A DNA stretch of 64,000 nt. Source: Megamerina dolium (Eukaryota > Arthropoda > Insecta > Diptera > Megamerinidae). How positions within the stretch are numbered: position 1 is the first letter of the stretch; each line of letters opens with the position of its first letter. Below are positions 12,173-23,389 of the stretch, in pieces. Under the pieces are notes generated by a model. It made no database searches. It was not told the DNA's origin and worked only from the letters and a program-made list of their open reading frames with translations. A program made the position numbers and the translations under genes. The stretch spans positions 27,480,137 through 27,544,136 of the forward strand of contig OY978530.1 of assembly GCA_963854835.1 (NCBI GenBank). The letters are read 5' to 3'.

Positions 12173-12673
12173 ACGAAAGAACGAAAACTACACTCTACAA
12201 GTCTCTCATCATGCCTGTCCTAACATATGGCGCTGAAGCCTGGACAATTTCCACCTCGGATGAGCGAATGCTTGGAGTTTTCGAGAGAAAAGTCCTACGC
12301 AAGATCTTTGGACCTATTTACGTTGGTGGCGAGTACCGAATAAGGTACAACCATGAGCTGTACGAGCTGTATGCCGATATTGACATAGTAAAGCGCATCA
12401 AAATCCAGCGGCTGCGCTGGCTAGGTCATGGCGAGCGAATGGAAGAACACGCTCCAGATAAGAAGGTGTTATATTCGGAACCCGCTGGAGGACGGCGCAG
12501 AAGAGGAAGACCAAACCTCCGGTGGAAAGACCAAGTACTGGAGAACCTGACGGCGCTTGGAATTTCTAACTGGCGCCAGCTAGCGAAGAACAGAGATGGC
12601 TGGCGAAGCATGTTATTTTCGGCCTAAATCGATATTCGGTTGTTATGGCCACATAAGTAAGTAAGTAAGTAAG
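12173..12673 (+). mobile_element. 5'-truncated RTE-like LINE, copy 2, with 12-bp TSD and (GTAA)n tail
   Basis: Only the C-terminal end of the polyprotein is present. The open stretch from about 12180 to 12627 contains TLYKSLIMPVLTYGAEAW, RKIFGPI, LRWLGHGERM and a Gly/Arg-rich GRPNLRWKDQ block. It ends in ATGGCCACATAAGTAAGTAAGTAAGTAA, a tetranucleotide-repeat tail typical of RTE elements. TAATAATATATA flanks it at 12161-12172 and 12674-12685. The frame is intact from the truncation to its stop, so this insertion is fairly young. Confidence 0.9.
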
Positions 12674-12685
12674 TAATAATATATA

Positions 12686-12778
12686 TTAATTAATAGTTTT
12701 ATTAAAGTATTTTCTCATATTTGTACATAATGTATGCTTCGATTGTTGAACTAAAATACATACATGTTAAAAATTAAA
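12686..12778 (+). repeat. Dispersed repeat X, copy 1, right part
   Basis: It continues the match to copy 2 (21055-21147), including TAGTTTTATTAAAGTATTTTC and the AAAATATAAACT end, after the RTE insertion. Confidence 0.6.
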
Positions 12779-12883
12779 TATAAACTTAAGTATACCGTCT
12801 ATGGATCTCTTTTCCTCAATGTTTAAGTTTTCTTCTAGCTTAATTGTTTCTAATATTTTGGTAACTCTTTTGTGGCTATCAAT

Positions 12884-13535
12884 TTAATTAATGTTATTTA
12901 TTTTATGTTCTAAATGATTAAATTTAATTATATTAATTTTAAGCTTATTATTTACAATATATGAATCTATATTCGTATTGAGAATTGGGACATAAACTGT
13001 GTTGTCCGTCACACTGCCCAATGTCTCTCCTAAATATATTACAGGAGATACTTCCTGTTTCTCTACTATAATTGTTTCGAAATTTGTATTTACTTTAATG
13101 GGGACTACCTTCATAGTTCTCCCAGGTATTACAGCCTCACTGGTGTGTAGTATTCTATTACCCTCGTTCAACGGTTTGAGAGGTAAAGTCATAAAATGGT
13201 GTTTTCGTTCACCGAAGAAAATCAGCTTTTTTTTCAGCTTCTCTCGTGTTGGACTGCTATTGACCCTAATCCTCCGAATGCACCACTAAGATTTTTCCAT
13301 AAATGTTCCTTCTTGCTAACAGATTCATCAATGACTTTATTAAATTGGTATCTGCCCCAGAGTATACAAGTACAATGAGTTTTCCATTTTTGGCTTCCTC
13401 ACTCGAACACTCAATGGACACATCATCTACATCAGAGACTCCCAAAGATGGGAAAGATGGTTCAGCAATCCCCCTGGACGCTTGACTAAAAACTTCCGCC
13501 ATCTTGCTATCTAACTTGGAGGGTGTGGTCAACAA
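12884..13535 (-). pseudogene. Protease and pre-RT linker of Ty3/gypsy element 2
   Basis: The stretch at 13266-13535 contains VYSGADTNLIK, which aligns with the retropepsin DTGA motif but has Tyr in place of the catalytic Asp. The stretch at 12884-13192 has a beta-rich linker (MKVVPIKVNTN, IYLGETLG) of the kind found between protease and RT. The frame is shifted between the two. The protease would be inactive. Confidence 0.65.
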
Positions 13536-13859
13536 TCTTTAAGGACGCATAACTGACACCTTCCATTTCAACTGGCCTACTTTTAGCAAAATTTTGGGGT
13601 TTCCGGTTTATTGGCCGTACCTGGGACCCCGTAGTTTCTCTGGGTTTTTTCCCAATCTTTGCGTTTATAACAGTCGGCGGTCCTGTGTTCCGGCTTCTTA
13701 TAGAAAAAACATTTGATCTCAGATTTCCTCCTTTGCTTTCTTGACCTCCCTTACTAGGTGCAGGTGTTTGATTGCCTTTTCCTTTTGACCTTTTGTTGCT
13801 AAAAGGTGTGCATGACAAATTGAACTCATGTCCGTATTTTATACACCTTTTTCTCTTAA
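13507..13859 (-). pseudogene. Nucleocapsid C-terminal part of Ty3/gypsy element 2 gag (after the MITE)
   Basis: This is a basic, Gly/Lys/Asn-rich frame (KRSKGKGNQTPAPSKGG) with a Cys/His remnant just next to the MITE's left end. It resumes the gag frame that ends at 14589 on the other side of the insertion. Confidence 0.6.
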
Positions 13860-14588
13860 GGGGGAAGACCACTTTGACGGTTTGAAAAAATCGAATTTTT
13901 TTTTTTGCTTGAAATGTTCTATGAGGTGTGTATTTTAATGTAGTATGCATCTATAGTCCGCCAGAAACAATAAAACGAGGTAACGAGACGATTTTTTAAA
14001 AAGTTTCCAGGGGCACTGAGCGAGTTTCTAAAACTTCAAACGGGTCTATCTCGAAACGACATTTTGTAAATTGGTGGGATATATCACGCTTGCAGTTTTC
14101 AACCGATTTTGATGAAACCTTGCAAAATTATCGAGAATTTAATTCTGCATCGAAATACTGGATGGGATTTTTGATATTTTATAATTTGGATTTTTAAAGC
14201 ACGATTTTGAGGCAAATTTTACAGGTAAAAAATTAACAATTTTTTATAAATAGCCACCATTTTCGTAAAAATTAACTTTTCAAAAAACGGCTTCAGTATT
14301 TCAGTGCGAAATTATATGGAGAATAACCTGCCTATCTAACTTTTGTTCCAGATTCACTTGCCAAGGATCCAGATGTCCCACCGATGGGGAAAACCGGGCT
14401 GGAGGGGGCTACGCGACCTGGTGCAGCGTGTACAGGGAGCCCGAGATCCAAGCAAAAAAAATTGACATTTATTGTAAAAAAGATAACTAATAAAATCATA
14501 TAAAACATTTTATCATTGCAAGTTGTTTTAATGCTAAAAAAATTCCGAAAATACTGTATTTTCCGACAGCTCAAGGTGGTCTTTCCCC
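13860..14588. mobile_element. TTAA-type MITE inserted in gag of element 2
   Basis: The left end reads GGGGGAAGACCACTTTGACGG after TTAA (13856-13859). The right end, reverse-complemented, reads GGGGAAAGACCACCTTGAGC and is followed by TCAA (14589-14592), a one-base variant of the duplicated TTAA. The interior is AT-rich with no convincing transposase. Removal of the element rejoins the gag zinc-knuckle region on either side. TTAA targeting is typical of piggyBac-like elements. The element at 49846-50553 has a similar G-rich start. Confidence 0.75.
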
Positions 14589-14592
14589 TCAA

Positions 14593-15340
14593 AACAGTCG
14601 TCTCTGGTGTGCCCTTTTTTGTCGCAGAAGAAGCAGGTAGGAACTTTCCTTTGGGTATTTTGGGGACTTACGTTATTATTTTGATATTTGTTCATTCCGA
14701 ATGGCATCTTGTCATTTCTGTTCTGGTGAAATGCCACTGTATTATTGGCCTCAGTCTGGTTGACGTCGTTTGAATATAGTGCTCCCATATTAAACTGATT
14801 GAATCGCTGTTCTCTTTCGAGCAGAATTCTCGTATTTACGGCCTCCTCTACTAATTCTTCTAACGTTCCCGTCTTACCTAACATATGAGTTTTTAACCAT
14901 GGGTCTTGAAGTCCTGATATAAAAGATGTCCTCGCATACTCCTCTAGCTCTTTTAACAACGCTTGTCCTCAGATCGCACCGTATCTATTCTTAATACACT
15001 GTATCGCCGTGGATTTTAAATCTCCTAATCTCCTTGCAAAAACACGTATATCTTCCTGAGGTATTTGGCGTCCGACTTGTATTTGATGCGTGAGTGGTTC
15101 CAGGCGAACGGTCTTCAAATATGTGTTTAGTGGAAGTGTATACGATTCTTCTATGTTAGCGAATTTCTTACTTAGCACAAAGTTATAAGCATTAGTCGCT
15201 GTTTTACACAAGCTACGAAATCTACCAACTCGTCGGGTTTTATGGCTTTTCGTGCTAATTCGCACCCAGAAATGAACTGATATTCTGCGGTCGTCAAATC
15301 TTTAGACTCCGCTCCAGTGAGTACTGGGATATTTCGCAGT
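14593..15340 (-). pseudogene. Gag of Ty3/gypsy element 2
   Basis: Two open pieces (14969-15265 and 14593-14959) make a capsid and nucleocapsid: IPQEDIRVFARRLGDLK, then FISGLQDPWLKTHM, then LLEREQRFNQFN, then a CCHC knuckle CFFCDKKGHTRDDC. A frame break lies near 14965. The MITE then interrupts it just past the knuckle. Confidence 0.8.
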
Positions 15341-15358
15341 ATCCTACCGGCTGCGCCA
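15341..15358 (-). promoter_or_regulatory. Primer-binding site of Ty3/gypsy element 2
   Basis: The minus strand reads TGGCGCAGCCGGTAGGAT directly after the LTR, the expected position and opening (TGG) for a tRNA primer-binding site. Confidence 0.65.
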
Positions 15359-15360
15359 AA

Positions 15361-15818
15361 ATGTTGTGTACTATTTTTTCACAACACTCACTAAGTACCT
15401 AATGGCTAGACTCAAGGATGTAACGCACAAGATTAGCACCTAGACCTGAGCTCCTAAATATCCTTCGAGACTATCGCACTAGTTAGCTAAAATAAAACAA
15501 TTATACTTCATCAATGATACCTGCGATTTTGGGAATTCGCCTTATTGCTAGTGTTACTTTCAATTTTTCACTTTTACACTAATACTGGAGGGCCTCGTAA
15601 GGATCGCCTGTATTTTTCAATTTCTTACACGCTAGCACTTCTCACTCGGTACAAGACTCAGAACTAAAAAGCCACTGCCTTCACTAAGCTGGCAGCTTAT
15701 ATACCATTTTTCTAATACTAGCCACATATCAATCTACCCTCATACCAACATATAACATACAATAATATATTCACACCATTTGTGTGTATGTATGTGTGTG
15801 TTTATGTACACGATCGAT
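15361..15818 (-). repeat. 5' LTR of Ty3/gypsy element 2
   Basis: The segment lies between the R1-like LINE and the PBS. On the minus strand it has a TATA box (GGTATATAAGCTGCC, about 15690-15706) with a plausible start site some 30 nt downstream. It ends GTACACAACAT just before the PBS. No second LTR is present in the window, so the ends, particularly at 15818, are approximate. Confidence 0.65.
15696..15703 (-). promoter_or_regulatory. TATA box in LTR of element 2
   Basis: TATATAAG on the minus strand, about 340 nt before the PBS, within the U3 region. Confidence 0.55.
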
Positions 15819-16365
15819 GTACTCCACCTCCTCCCCGATCCTACGGGATCGGGTACTATAGCTGGGCTCTAAGCTACCAGGGGGGGTCGGCAGGTCGCGG
15901 ATAGCCGGACGGCCTGTAGTAGCAGGTTAGTTGCGAGATAACTTTAAACGAATAAGCGATCCCCGACGATGAGCGGCAGGAGCGGAGGATGCGGTATAAA
16001 AGCTAGCATATCCTATGAAGTTCCTGTGACAGTGGCGAATCGACACCGCCTCTTAGAAAACTGTGTCCCCCTCATCATGCATGGGCATGAAGAGTTACAA
16101 AAAAATCCAGGCGCGACGGTTTCCATAGTGGACGGCTTCCTGGTCAGCGTCTGTACACCATGTTAGGTGCGGCTGTTAGATTGACCGGTACACTCCGCGG
16201 CGCACTGGGAGTCCCTCGAAACCTTAACAGTTTACTCTGCTGTTGGGTTGAAGAGGGGGATGTGAGATTGCTCTGCCGAGGTGTAAGCCTCGGTGGGTAT
16301 CAGGAACCAACCCCTTCGGGCCTTGGTCAGGTAGTGTGTATTGGACGCAGGAGTTGTAACCTGCG

Positions 16366-17885
16366 TTGCCCCGGGCGAGCGCCGGTTCGTCCGTGTTTTC
16401 CGGTACCGGTACAGCGAAGGACAGGCCTCAGGGAACTGGGGTAGGGGCACAGTCCACGAGGGTATACCCGTTCCTGTCTCTTTCGGCTCGCCCACCTACA
16501 TACGATGCGCTGGTACAAATAGTAAATGGAGAATATAAAAAAACCAACAACGATAACAGCAGTAACAACAGCAACATATTAACAGGAGATAGGTCGACAA
16601 AGGATACCGAAAACCCATTCAAAAGGAGCAACATAGCTCCTCGCTCTCCAAAAGCGACGGAATCAACGGATATCACAACTGTAGAACACAAAACAGGTAA
16701 TAAAACAGTAAGCCAGTCATCATTCCATAAGCTAGGCGAACATATAAGAAGTCTAGTTGATATGATGGAAGACGGAAAAAGACGCTCAATCCATCAGCCG
16801 ATGAGAGATGCAATAGATAGTATCAAGGCGTTATACGAACTATCTGCTATAGAGCAAAAAGACGAAGAGGCAAAAAGAGTGATACGGAAAAACAATGGCA
16901 CTCAAACGTCACCATGGGCTAGACAGACTCCAAAAGAGAAGAGGAGGCAAGAAAATGAATATGAAACGCCCCCAATGAACCGTCATACATTGCAAACCAA
17001 TGCGAAAAATGTACCAAGTCAGGCATCCCAGGTTAAACCACCAAATGCACCAAGCAAGGTGACACTAGTAGTGGAAAATAAAACTAAGCAACAGGAGAAG
17101 AATACGAATGCAAAGGTAGGTACAATACTGGAACAGGCACAGCCACAAAAAAAGTGGACGAAAATAGAGAAAAAGCAGAGAAAAGATATTGGTGTGAAAT
17201 GAAACCAGACGCACTCATCATAGCGGCTTCAGCATCCATCACGTATGCTGATATATTAAGGAAAATAAAAGGCGATGATGCACTGAAATCCTTAGGAGAA
17301 AATGTAAGGACAGCTAAAAATGAGCTGCTCCTGGAACTAAAGCGAGCACCGGAACGGAGCACGGGAGAGTTCCAGACGGCTGTGAAAGAAGTGCTAGGCG
17401 ATTCGGCGGAAGTTGTAGTAAAAACTCACTCCAGCACGATTCAACTAAGAGACATTGCTGAGGTAACAACGGCAAAAGAGGTATGTGACGCTTTACATGC
17501 ACAGTGTGACATTCGGCGACCGGACGAGTCAGAAGTCCGTAACATGAAACTAGGGCAACAAAGTACCCAAACAGCTTACATCAGTCTACCAGTGGTGGAC
17601 GCTGCGAAGGTACTAAAAGCGCAGTGGATCCGAAGAGGATGGGTTTTTTGCCGAGTACTTGATTGCATCTCACCAATAAGGTGCTTCAAATGTTGGGGAT
17701 ATAACCATCTAGCGCGAAACTGCAAAGAAGAGGTGGATCGTAGATCTATGCAGAAAGTGTGGTCAGGAGGGTCACCTAGCGGCCGGCTGCAAAAACGCAC
17801 AGAAATGCGCACTATGTGGAGGGAATCATGCGGCTGGAAGTACGCGCTGTCCCGAACATCAGAAGGCAATAAAGAAAGACAATAA
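16366..17885 (+). pseudogene. ORF1 (gag-like) of the R1-clade LINE
   Basis: The protein begins with a polar, charged N-terminal half (16366-17202; basic, Thr/Asn/Gln-rich). It shifts frame into 17154-17745, which carries the conserved pre-knuckle region (KAQWIRRGWVFCRVLD) and the first CCHC, CFKCWGYNHLARNC. A second shift near 17745 moves the remaining two knuckles to another frame, where Cys/His spacing can still be seen up to the stop at 17884. ORF2 starts at once afterwards (ATG 17886). R1-type ORF1s bind RNA through such triple knuckles. Confidence 0.85.
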
Positions 17886-20429
17886 ATGAAGATTGTTCAA
17901 CTAAACCTGAACCATTGTACGGCAGCGCAAGATATTCTGCAGCAAACAGTAATTGAAAACCAGTTCGATCTTGCACTACTGTGCGAGCAACACCACAATG
18001 TGAGCGGCTGTGAGTGGGTCAGCGACTCATCGGACAAAGCTGCAATATGGATAACGAATAATAAGGTGTATCAGAGCAGAGCTGCAACTGCCCATCTCGG
18101 AGGATTGGCGAATTTCATACCCACAGCAATCATCGAGCAATTGTCATTGAATTACAACTGGCAAAACCACAGCGTATAACCAAGGTGCAGACAAGAGGAT
18201 GGAAACACCATGTCTCTGACAAGGACTTGTTCTTGCTGATATGGGAGGATGGGACTACATCTGGTGAGAATGCAACAAATATGGCAGAAAATATCATGGC
18301 ACGGATGAAGAGATCATGTGATGCGGCGATGCCTAGGAAAACACAAAAGCCGACAAGAAAACCAGTCTATTGGTGGAACGAAAACATTGCAGAGCTCAGG
18401 AAACACTGCAATCAAGCCCGTAGATGAGTACAAAGGGCACGAAATCGACCGTCACGGGACCTGCTACGCGAGATATAAAAACTATGCCACAATCAGCTTA
18501 AAAAGGCGATAAAAACGAGCAAGGATGCATGTTTCATAGACCTCCGAGAAAGTGCATATACTGATCCTTGGGGCAGGGCGTACAAAATAGTTATGAATAA
18601 AGTAAGAGCACCAAGATCACCACAACCGATGGACCCAGTGCTAATGGAACGGGTGGTAAATGTATTCCGCCCCCCCCCCTCGAAGAGAGCTTGGAATACT
18701 ACTGTCCACCCGCGGAAATAGGTGACATTCCAGCGGTAACTGCAGAAGAAGTGTTACTTAACTTGAATAAAGTGGGAGATAATAAGGCTCCAGGACCCGA
18801 CGGCATTCCTAATGTAGCAATGAAGGCAGCTATCAAAGCGGAGGGTGTTTTTCCTCTTATGTGGAAACGTCAGAGACTCGTGCTTCTGCTAAAACCCGGC
18901 AAACAACCAGACCAGCCGTCATCATACCGGCCGCTGTGTATGCTAGATTCATTGGGGAAGGTACTGGAGAGGATAATTGTTAATCGTTTGCAGGAGACGT
19001 TGGAACGGCCAAATGGCTTATCATCCACACAATTTGGCTTCCGCAGAGGGAAGTCTACAATAGATGCGGTGATAAGAAATACTGCGCAGTTGTAACACTG
19101 GACGTCAAGAACGCCTTCAACACAGCAAAGTGGCCGAAGTACCTGACGCGGATAATCGCCAACTACTTCGACAAGAGTACTGCTATACGATACAGATGTG
19201 GGTGTGAAACAGTATAACGTTTCGCGGGGCGTTCCACAAGGCTCAGTACTTGGCCCGACATTATGGAACGCTATGTACAATGACATCCTGAAGATAAGTA
19301 TTCCAGGAACCAAGTTGATTGGCTATGCAGATGATATAGCACTGGTTGTAATAGAGAAGACAATACCTAAAGTGCAGGAACTATGCAATGACGCAATCAT
19401 GACATCATCATGAGTTGGTTACACAGCGCTGGATTACAACTAGCCGCCGAAAAAACAGAAGCGGTACTCCTGACCACACGGAAAGTGCACGAGGTTTTCA
19501 CCTTCAAGGTTGGTGACCATGAAATCACCTCGCTACCCCACATCAGATACCTGGGCGTACGAATTGACACACGGCTGTCTTTTAAGGAACACCTTACCGC
19601 GGTTAGCGATAAAGCTGCAAAGGTGAATAATGCTTTGTCGCGCATAATGTCGAACATAGGTGGACCCCGTTCTAGTAAAAGGAAATTGCTGGCAAAGGTG
19701 ACAAGCTCCATCATGCTGTATGCAGCTCCAGTTTGGGCTGACGCAACACAGAAAGCTACATACATGGCTGGCATCAGATCTACATACCGTTTGAGTGCAC
19801 TGCGTGTAGCTAGCACTTTTTGCACCGTGTCGGACGATGAAATCGTGGTCATTGCGTCAATGCTACCTATTGACATATTGGCACGCGAACTGCAGCGAAT
19901 TCACTCATCGGACAGAAATACATCAAAGGAGGAAGAGAGGCGACGTAGTCTCTTGGAGTGGCAACAGAGGTGAGAAACATCCGTGAAAGGTAGATGGACA
20001 TACAGGTTGATATCAAACGTAGAAGTTTGGTTTAACAGAAGACATGGTGAAGTGGATTTCCATCTAAACCACTTGATAAGCGGACATGGATGTTTTAAGC
20101 AATATCTACACCGTTTTAAGCACGAGGAAGATGCTTTCTGCCCTGAATGTCCTGGTGAAATTGAACATGCGGAACACGTCATTTTCAGTTGTCCTCGCTT
20201 TAGAAATGAGAGGCAAACTATGCAGGAAGCATTTGGAGAATTCCCTACAAATAGCAACCTGATATCGCACATGTGCGAATCACTTGAACGCTGCTGCAAT
20301 GTTGACAGGTACGAACCAAATGACCTACCTAACGAACTACGAGCAAAATCGCTCATGACGGTCTTTCTGACGAAATACTTAGCGGTCGTTCCAGGAGGAA
20401 TCTTTCGTCCGGACGAGAGGTGGTTTTAG
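17886..20429 (+). pseudogene. ORF2 (endonuclease-RT) of the R1-clade LINE
   Basis: The N-terminus is an APE-type endonuclease start (MKIVQLNLNHCTAAQDIL, CEQHHN), cut short near 18180 by an internal deletion; the EN catalytic His/Asp region is missing. RT follows in pieces: NKAPGPDGIPNVAMK and SYRPLCMLDSLGK (18780-18970), GFRRGKSTIDAV (19030-19070), RGVPQGSVLGP (19225-19255) and the intact GYADDIAL catalytic box (about 19320-19345). The C-terminal domain ends with a CCHC-like CPECPGEIEHAEHVIFSC (about 20140-20195). A run of ten C's near 18670 and several other shifts break the frame. Confidence 0.9.
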
Positions 20430-20496
20430 CGGGTTAAAGTCTCGCACTGATATAGGCTTTCGATGCTTTCCTCCTCGTAAAATAAAAAAAAAAACC

Positions 20497-20556
20497 TTCT
20501 CATGTGTGTATATATTACGTGAGAACGCAACTTTTCGATATTCATACACATGAGAA
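20497..20556. repeat. Imperfect inverted repeat after the R1 tail
   Basis: TTCTCATGTGTGTA (20497-20510) and TACACATGAGAA (20545-20556) are inverted copies separated by about 34 nt, starting immediately after the R1-like A-tail. This could be the end of a small inverted-repeat element or a chance hairpin. Confidence 0.45.
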
Positions 20557-20839
20557 GTTCGCGTGATTTTTGTTATCATGTTTGCTTACACAGGTATGCA
20601 GAACTATGAATAGTGTGGGAAAGTACTTTGTCAGCATTTTCACACCCAACTGCAACTCAGTTGGCTCAATGCTCTGGCATTCCGCAATTATAAGTAATAT
20701 TATTATGGATTGTGTATATCACAACTTCGAGCAATGTTAGTATGTGTATGGGCAAATATGTAGTTCACAATTTCGGGAAATATGCATATGTGCATATTTC
20801 ATATTTTGGCTCGCAACAGATATTAGACTCTTGTGATAT

Positions 20840-21147
20840 ATATTTAAACAGTAGTTCATCCACTACATCTGATGAAGAGGAAATAGTTACATGTGAAATA
20901 TAATCTACTATGGAATAATATAATCTAGAATTTTTCGGCAATAGGCTGTTTTTGTAGAATGTTGAAATAGTTTGCCGATGTTCACAATGTTCACAGGTTA
21001 TTTAGTGAAAATGAAAGGGCATGATTTAATGTTTGTAATAATATATATTAATAAATAGTTTTATGAAAGTATTTTCTCATATATTTGTACCTAATGTATG
21101 TTTCGATTGTTAAACTAAAATATATGCATGTTAAAAATAAAATATAA
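20840..21147 (+). repeat. Dispersed repeat X, copy 2
   Basis: It matches 11966-12778 (minus its RTE insertion) in the same orientation. The left portion overlaps a frame (20712-20903) ending in an acidic Ser/Glu tail, SSSTTSDEEEIVTCEI, then continues as AT-rich 3' UTR-like sequence. The element class is not recognised. Confidence 0.6.
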
Positions 21148-22355
21148 ACTGTTTTTGAAATGTTGAAAAGGCTGTCTTTTACCCTTTTTATTTTTTTGAA
21201 CCATTTTGTTTATTTAGCGTTTTTATTTGGCCGATTAAGCTTTTTCATTTTTGAAGTGCTGCCAACACTGTATTGAATGTGTCTCCCATGTAGATGCGAG
21301 CACGTACTCGTAATAACACGATAACAATAACATTTTCAGTATGTGTCTGACTGTGAGCCATGTTCGATTGTTGTTTGTATATGCGGATGTATGATCTATC
21401 GCTTTTATATCGTTTTTCATACGTATTGTATTGTATTTCCCTAATATACGCTCATATTAATCGTCATTATTCGTATATTATTCGCTGGTTGGCCTCTCTC
21501 TCTTTTTCTCTCTCAACACACACACACTATCTATTGCCGTGAACAATTGAATATGATCTATTGCTTTGTATCTTTGCGCATATGTTGATTTCTTTTTCAT
21601 TCTCCCTTTCTCTAAGTTATATATTCCTTTCTACTCATGTAACGAAAATAGCTTAAAAAATTTCACATTCCATTTGCGACACCGCAGCCTAAGAAGTTTT
21701 ACTTCAAAAGTTAATAAATAATTAAAATTCCATGTCGCGATCCGGGATCGAACCTGTATGAGTAGGCAAAGGTAAGTGGTGGGGCGCTGGTGGGACGAAC
21801 ACTCTAGTGTCGGTAATATTACTGTTGGGGATACTTCACATTGTTTATAAACTACAATGTATAATGTATTCTGGCATCACTGGTTCCTTATAAACATTTC
21901 TCTTATGTATACATCATATATAAACAGTTATGCACAACTAACTGTCGTTAGCTATACGTAGAGAATTTAATCACTCTTTTACTTATCGTTCTCTGATGAA
22001 CAACTTACATCTGTACATTCAATTTAAATTAAACTAATTATTTAAAAACTAAGTTGACTAAAACTAAATAAATAAAAACTACAACAAAACTCCTACAATT
22101 ACTATTAAGTGGACACTAAGCAAGTAATTCGGTCTCCCTCCTACAACAATAGTTTTGTTCACCCTGGCTGGCTGAGTGATACCCCATCTGGAAAGTAAAG
22201 GAACGCGTTAAAACATTTGAAAAGTCAAACCTATGCCAATATAGCCCTTAACAACACAACAACGTATTTTAATCGTCTAAATTGATTACGAAATGTTTGT
22301 TCAAAAAATTCATTTCGCAAATTACGTGAAGTTCTAATCCCGAAAAAAAGCTATT
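21148..22355. other. No supported gene; short TC/CA microsatellite and a tRNA-like B-box
   Basis: This is mostly AT-rich DNA. A TC-rich then (CA)n stretch lies at about 21498-21528. At 21740-21762 the minus strand reads GGTTCGATCCCGGATCGCGAC, a B-box-like element. An upstream A-box is not convincing, so I regard it as a remnant of a different tRNA-derived SINE and not a tRNA gene. Confidence 0.4.
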
Positions 22356-22359
22356 ACGG

Positions 22360-22972
<613 letters not shown>

Positions 22973-22974
22973 TA

Positions 22975-23290
22975 TAAGTACAAATGAGTTTTTTATATTT
23001 TTGGGTAAAATTCATGTGTATTGAAAATATGCTTCTTATAAATTTATTCGATAAATGGTATTTATCGGATAAATGCTTCACTTTCTTATAATATATCTTC
23101 AACTTTGGAAAACCGCTGGTCAGCTAAAAGAGACTGCATTTATATAAATACGTAGTATTCGGAAGGAGCTAAGTCGGGAGAATATGCTGCATGATGAAGA
23201 ACTTGCCAGCCTAAGGAAAAAAAGTTTCCTGCCTTGGTTTTGCTGTATGTGGACGACCGTTTTCATGCAGCAATATCACTTTCAGACTTC
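22975..23290 (-). pseudogene. C-terminal fragment of a mariner-type transposase
   Basis: The minus strand reads KVILLHENGRPHTAKP, then HAAYSPDLAPSEYY after one frame break, then a helical C-terminus. The DN box (HDNARPH-like) and SPDLAPSDYHLF-like block are the mariner D and D of DD34D. The first residues are diverged (HENG for HDNA), and the element is truncated at the N-terminal side. Confidence 0.75.
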
Positions 23291-23389
23291 CTTTTACAGA
23301 AAATTGACTTGTGGGCGCACTTTGTATATTTCTGTTTTAATCTACTTAAATTTTTAATTTTAATAGAATATGTATAGTATATAGAATAT

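Larger units (their letters stand above)
12790..15818 (-). mobile_element. Ty3/gypsy LTR retrotransposon (element 2), truncated, with 5' LTR
   Basis: On the minus strand it reads LTR (15361-15818), primer-binding site, gag with zinc knuckle, protease, and the linker before RT. It then ends at about 12790 without RT, RNase H or integrase. A MITE (13860-14588) splits gag. The PBS form and the Leu-Asp-rich protease context suggest a 17.6/297-like lineage, but this is uncertain. Confidence 0.8.
15819..20495 (+). mobile_element. R1-clade LINE, near full length but inactivated
   Basis: A GC-rich 5' UTR (15819-16365) is followed by an ORF1 with zinc knuckles, an ORF2 starting at 17886, and an A-rich tail at about 20479-20495. 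Several frameshifts, stops and a deletion in the endonuclease show it is dead. The start of ORF2 (MKIVQLNLNHC) and the C-terminal block RRHGEVDFHL...GHGCF are characteristic of the R1/Waldo group. GC content and codon use differ clearly from the surrounding AT-rich DNA. Confidence 0.9.
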
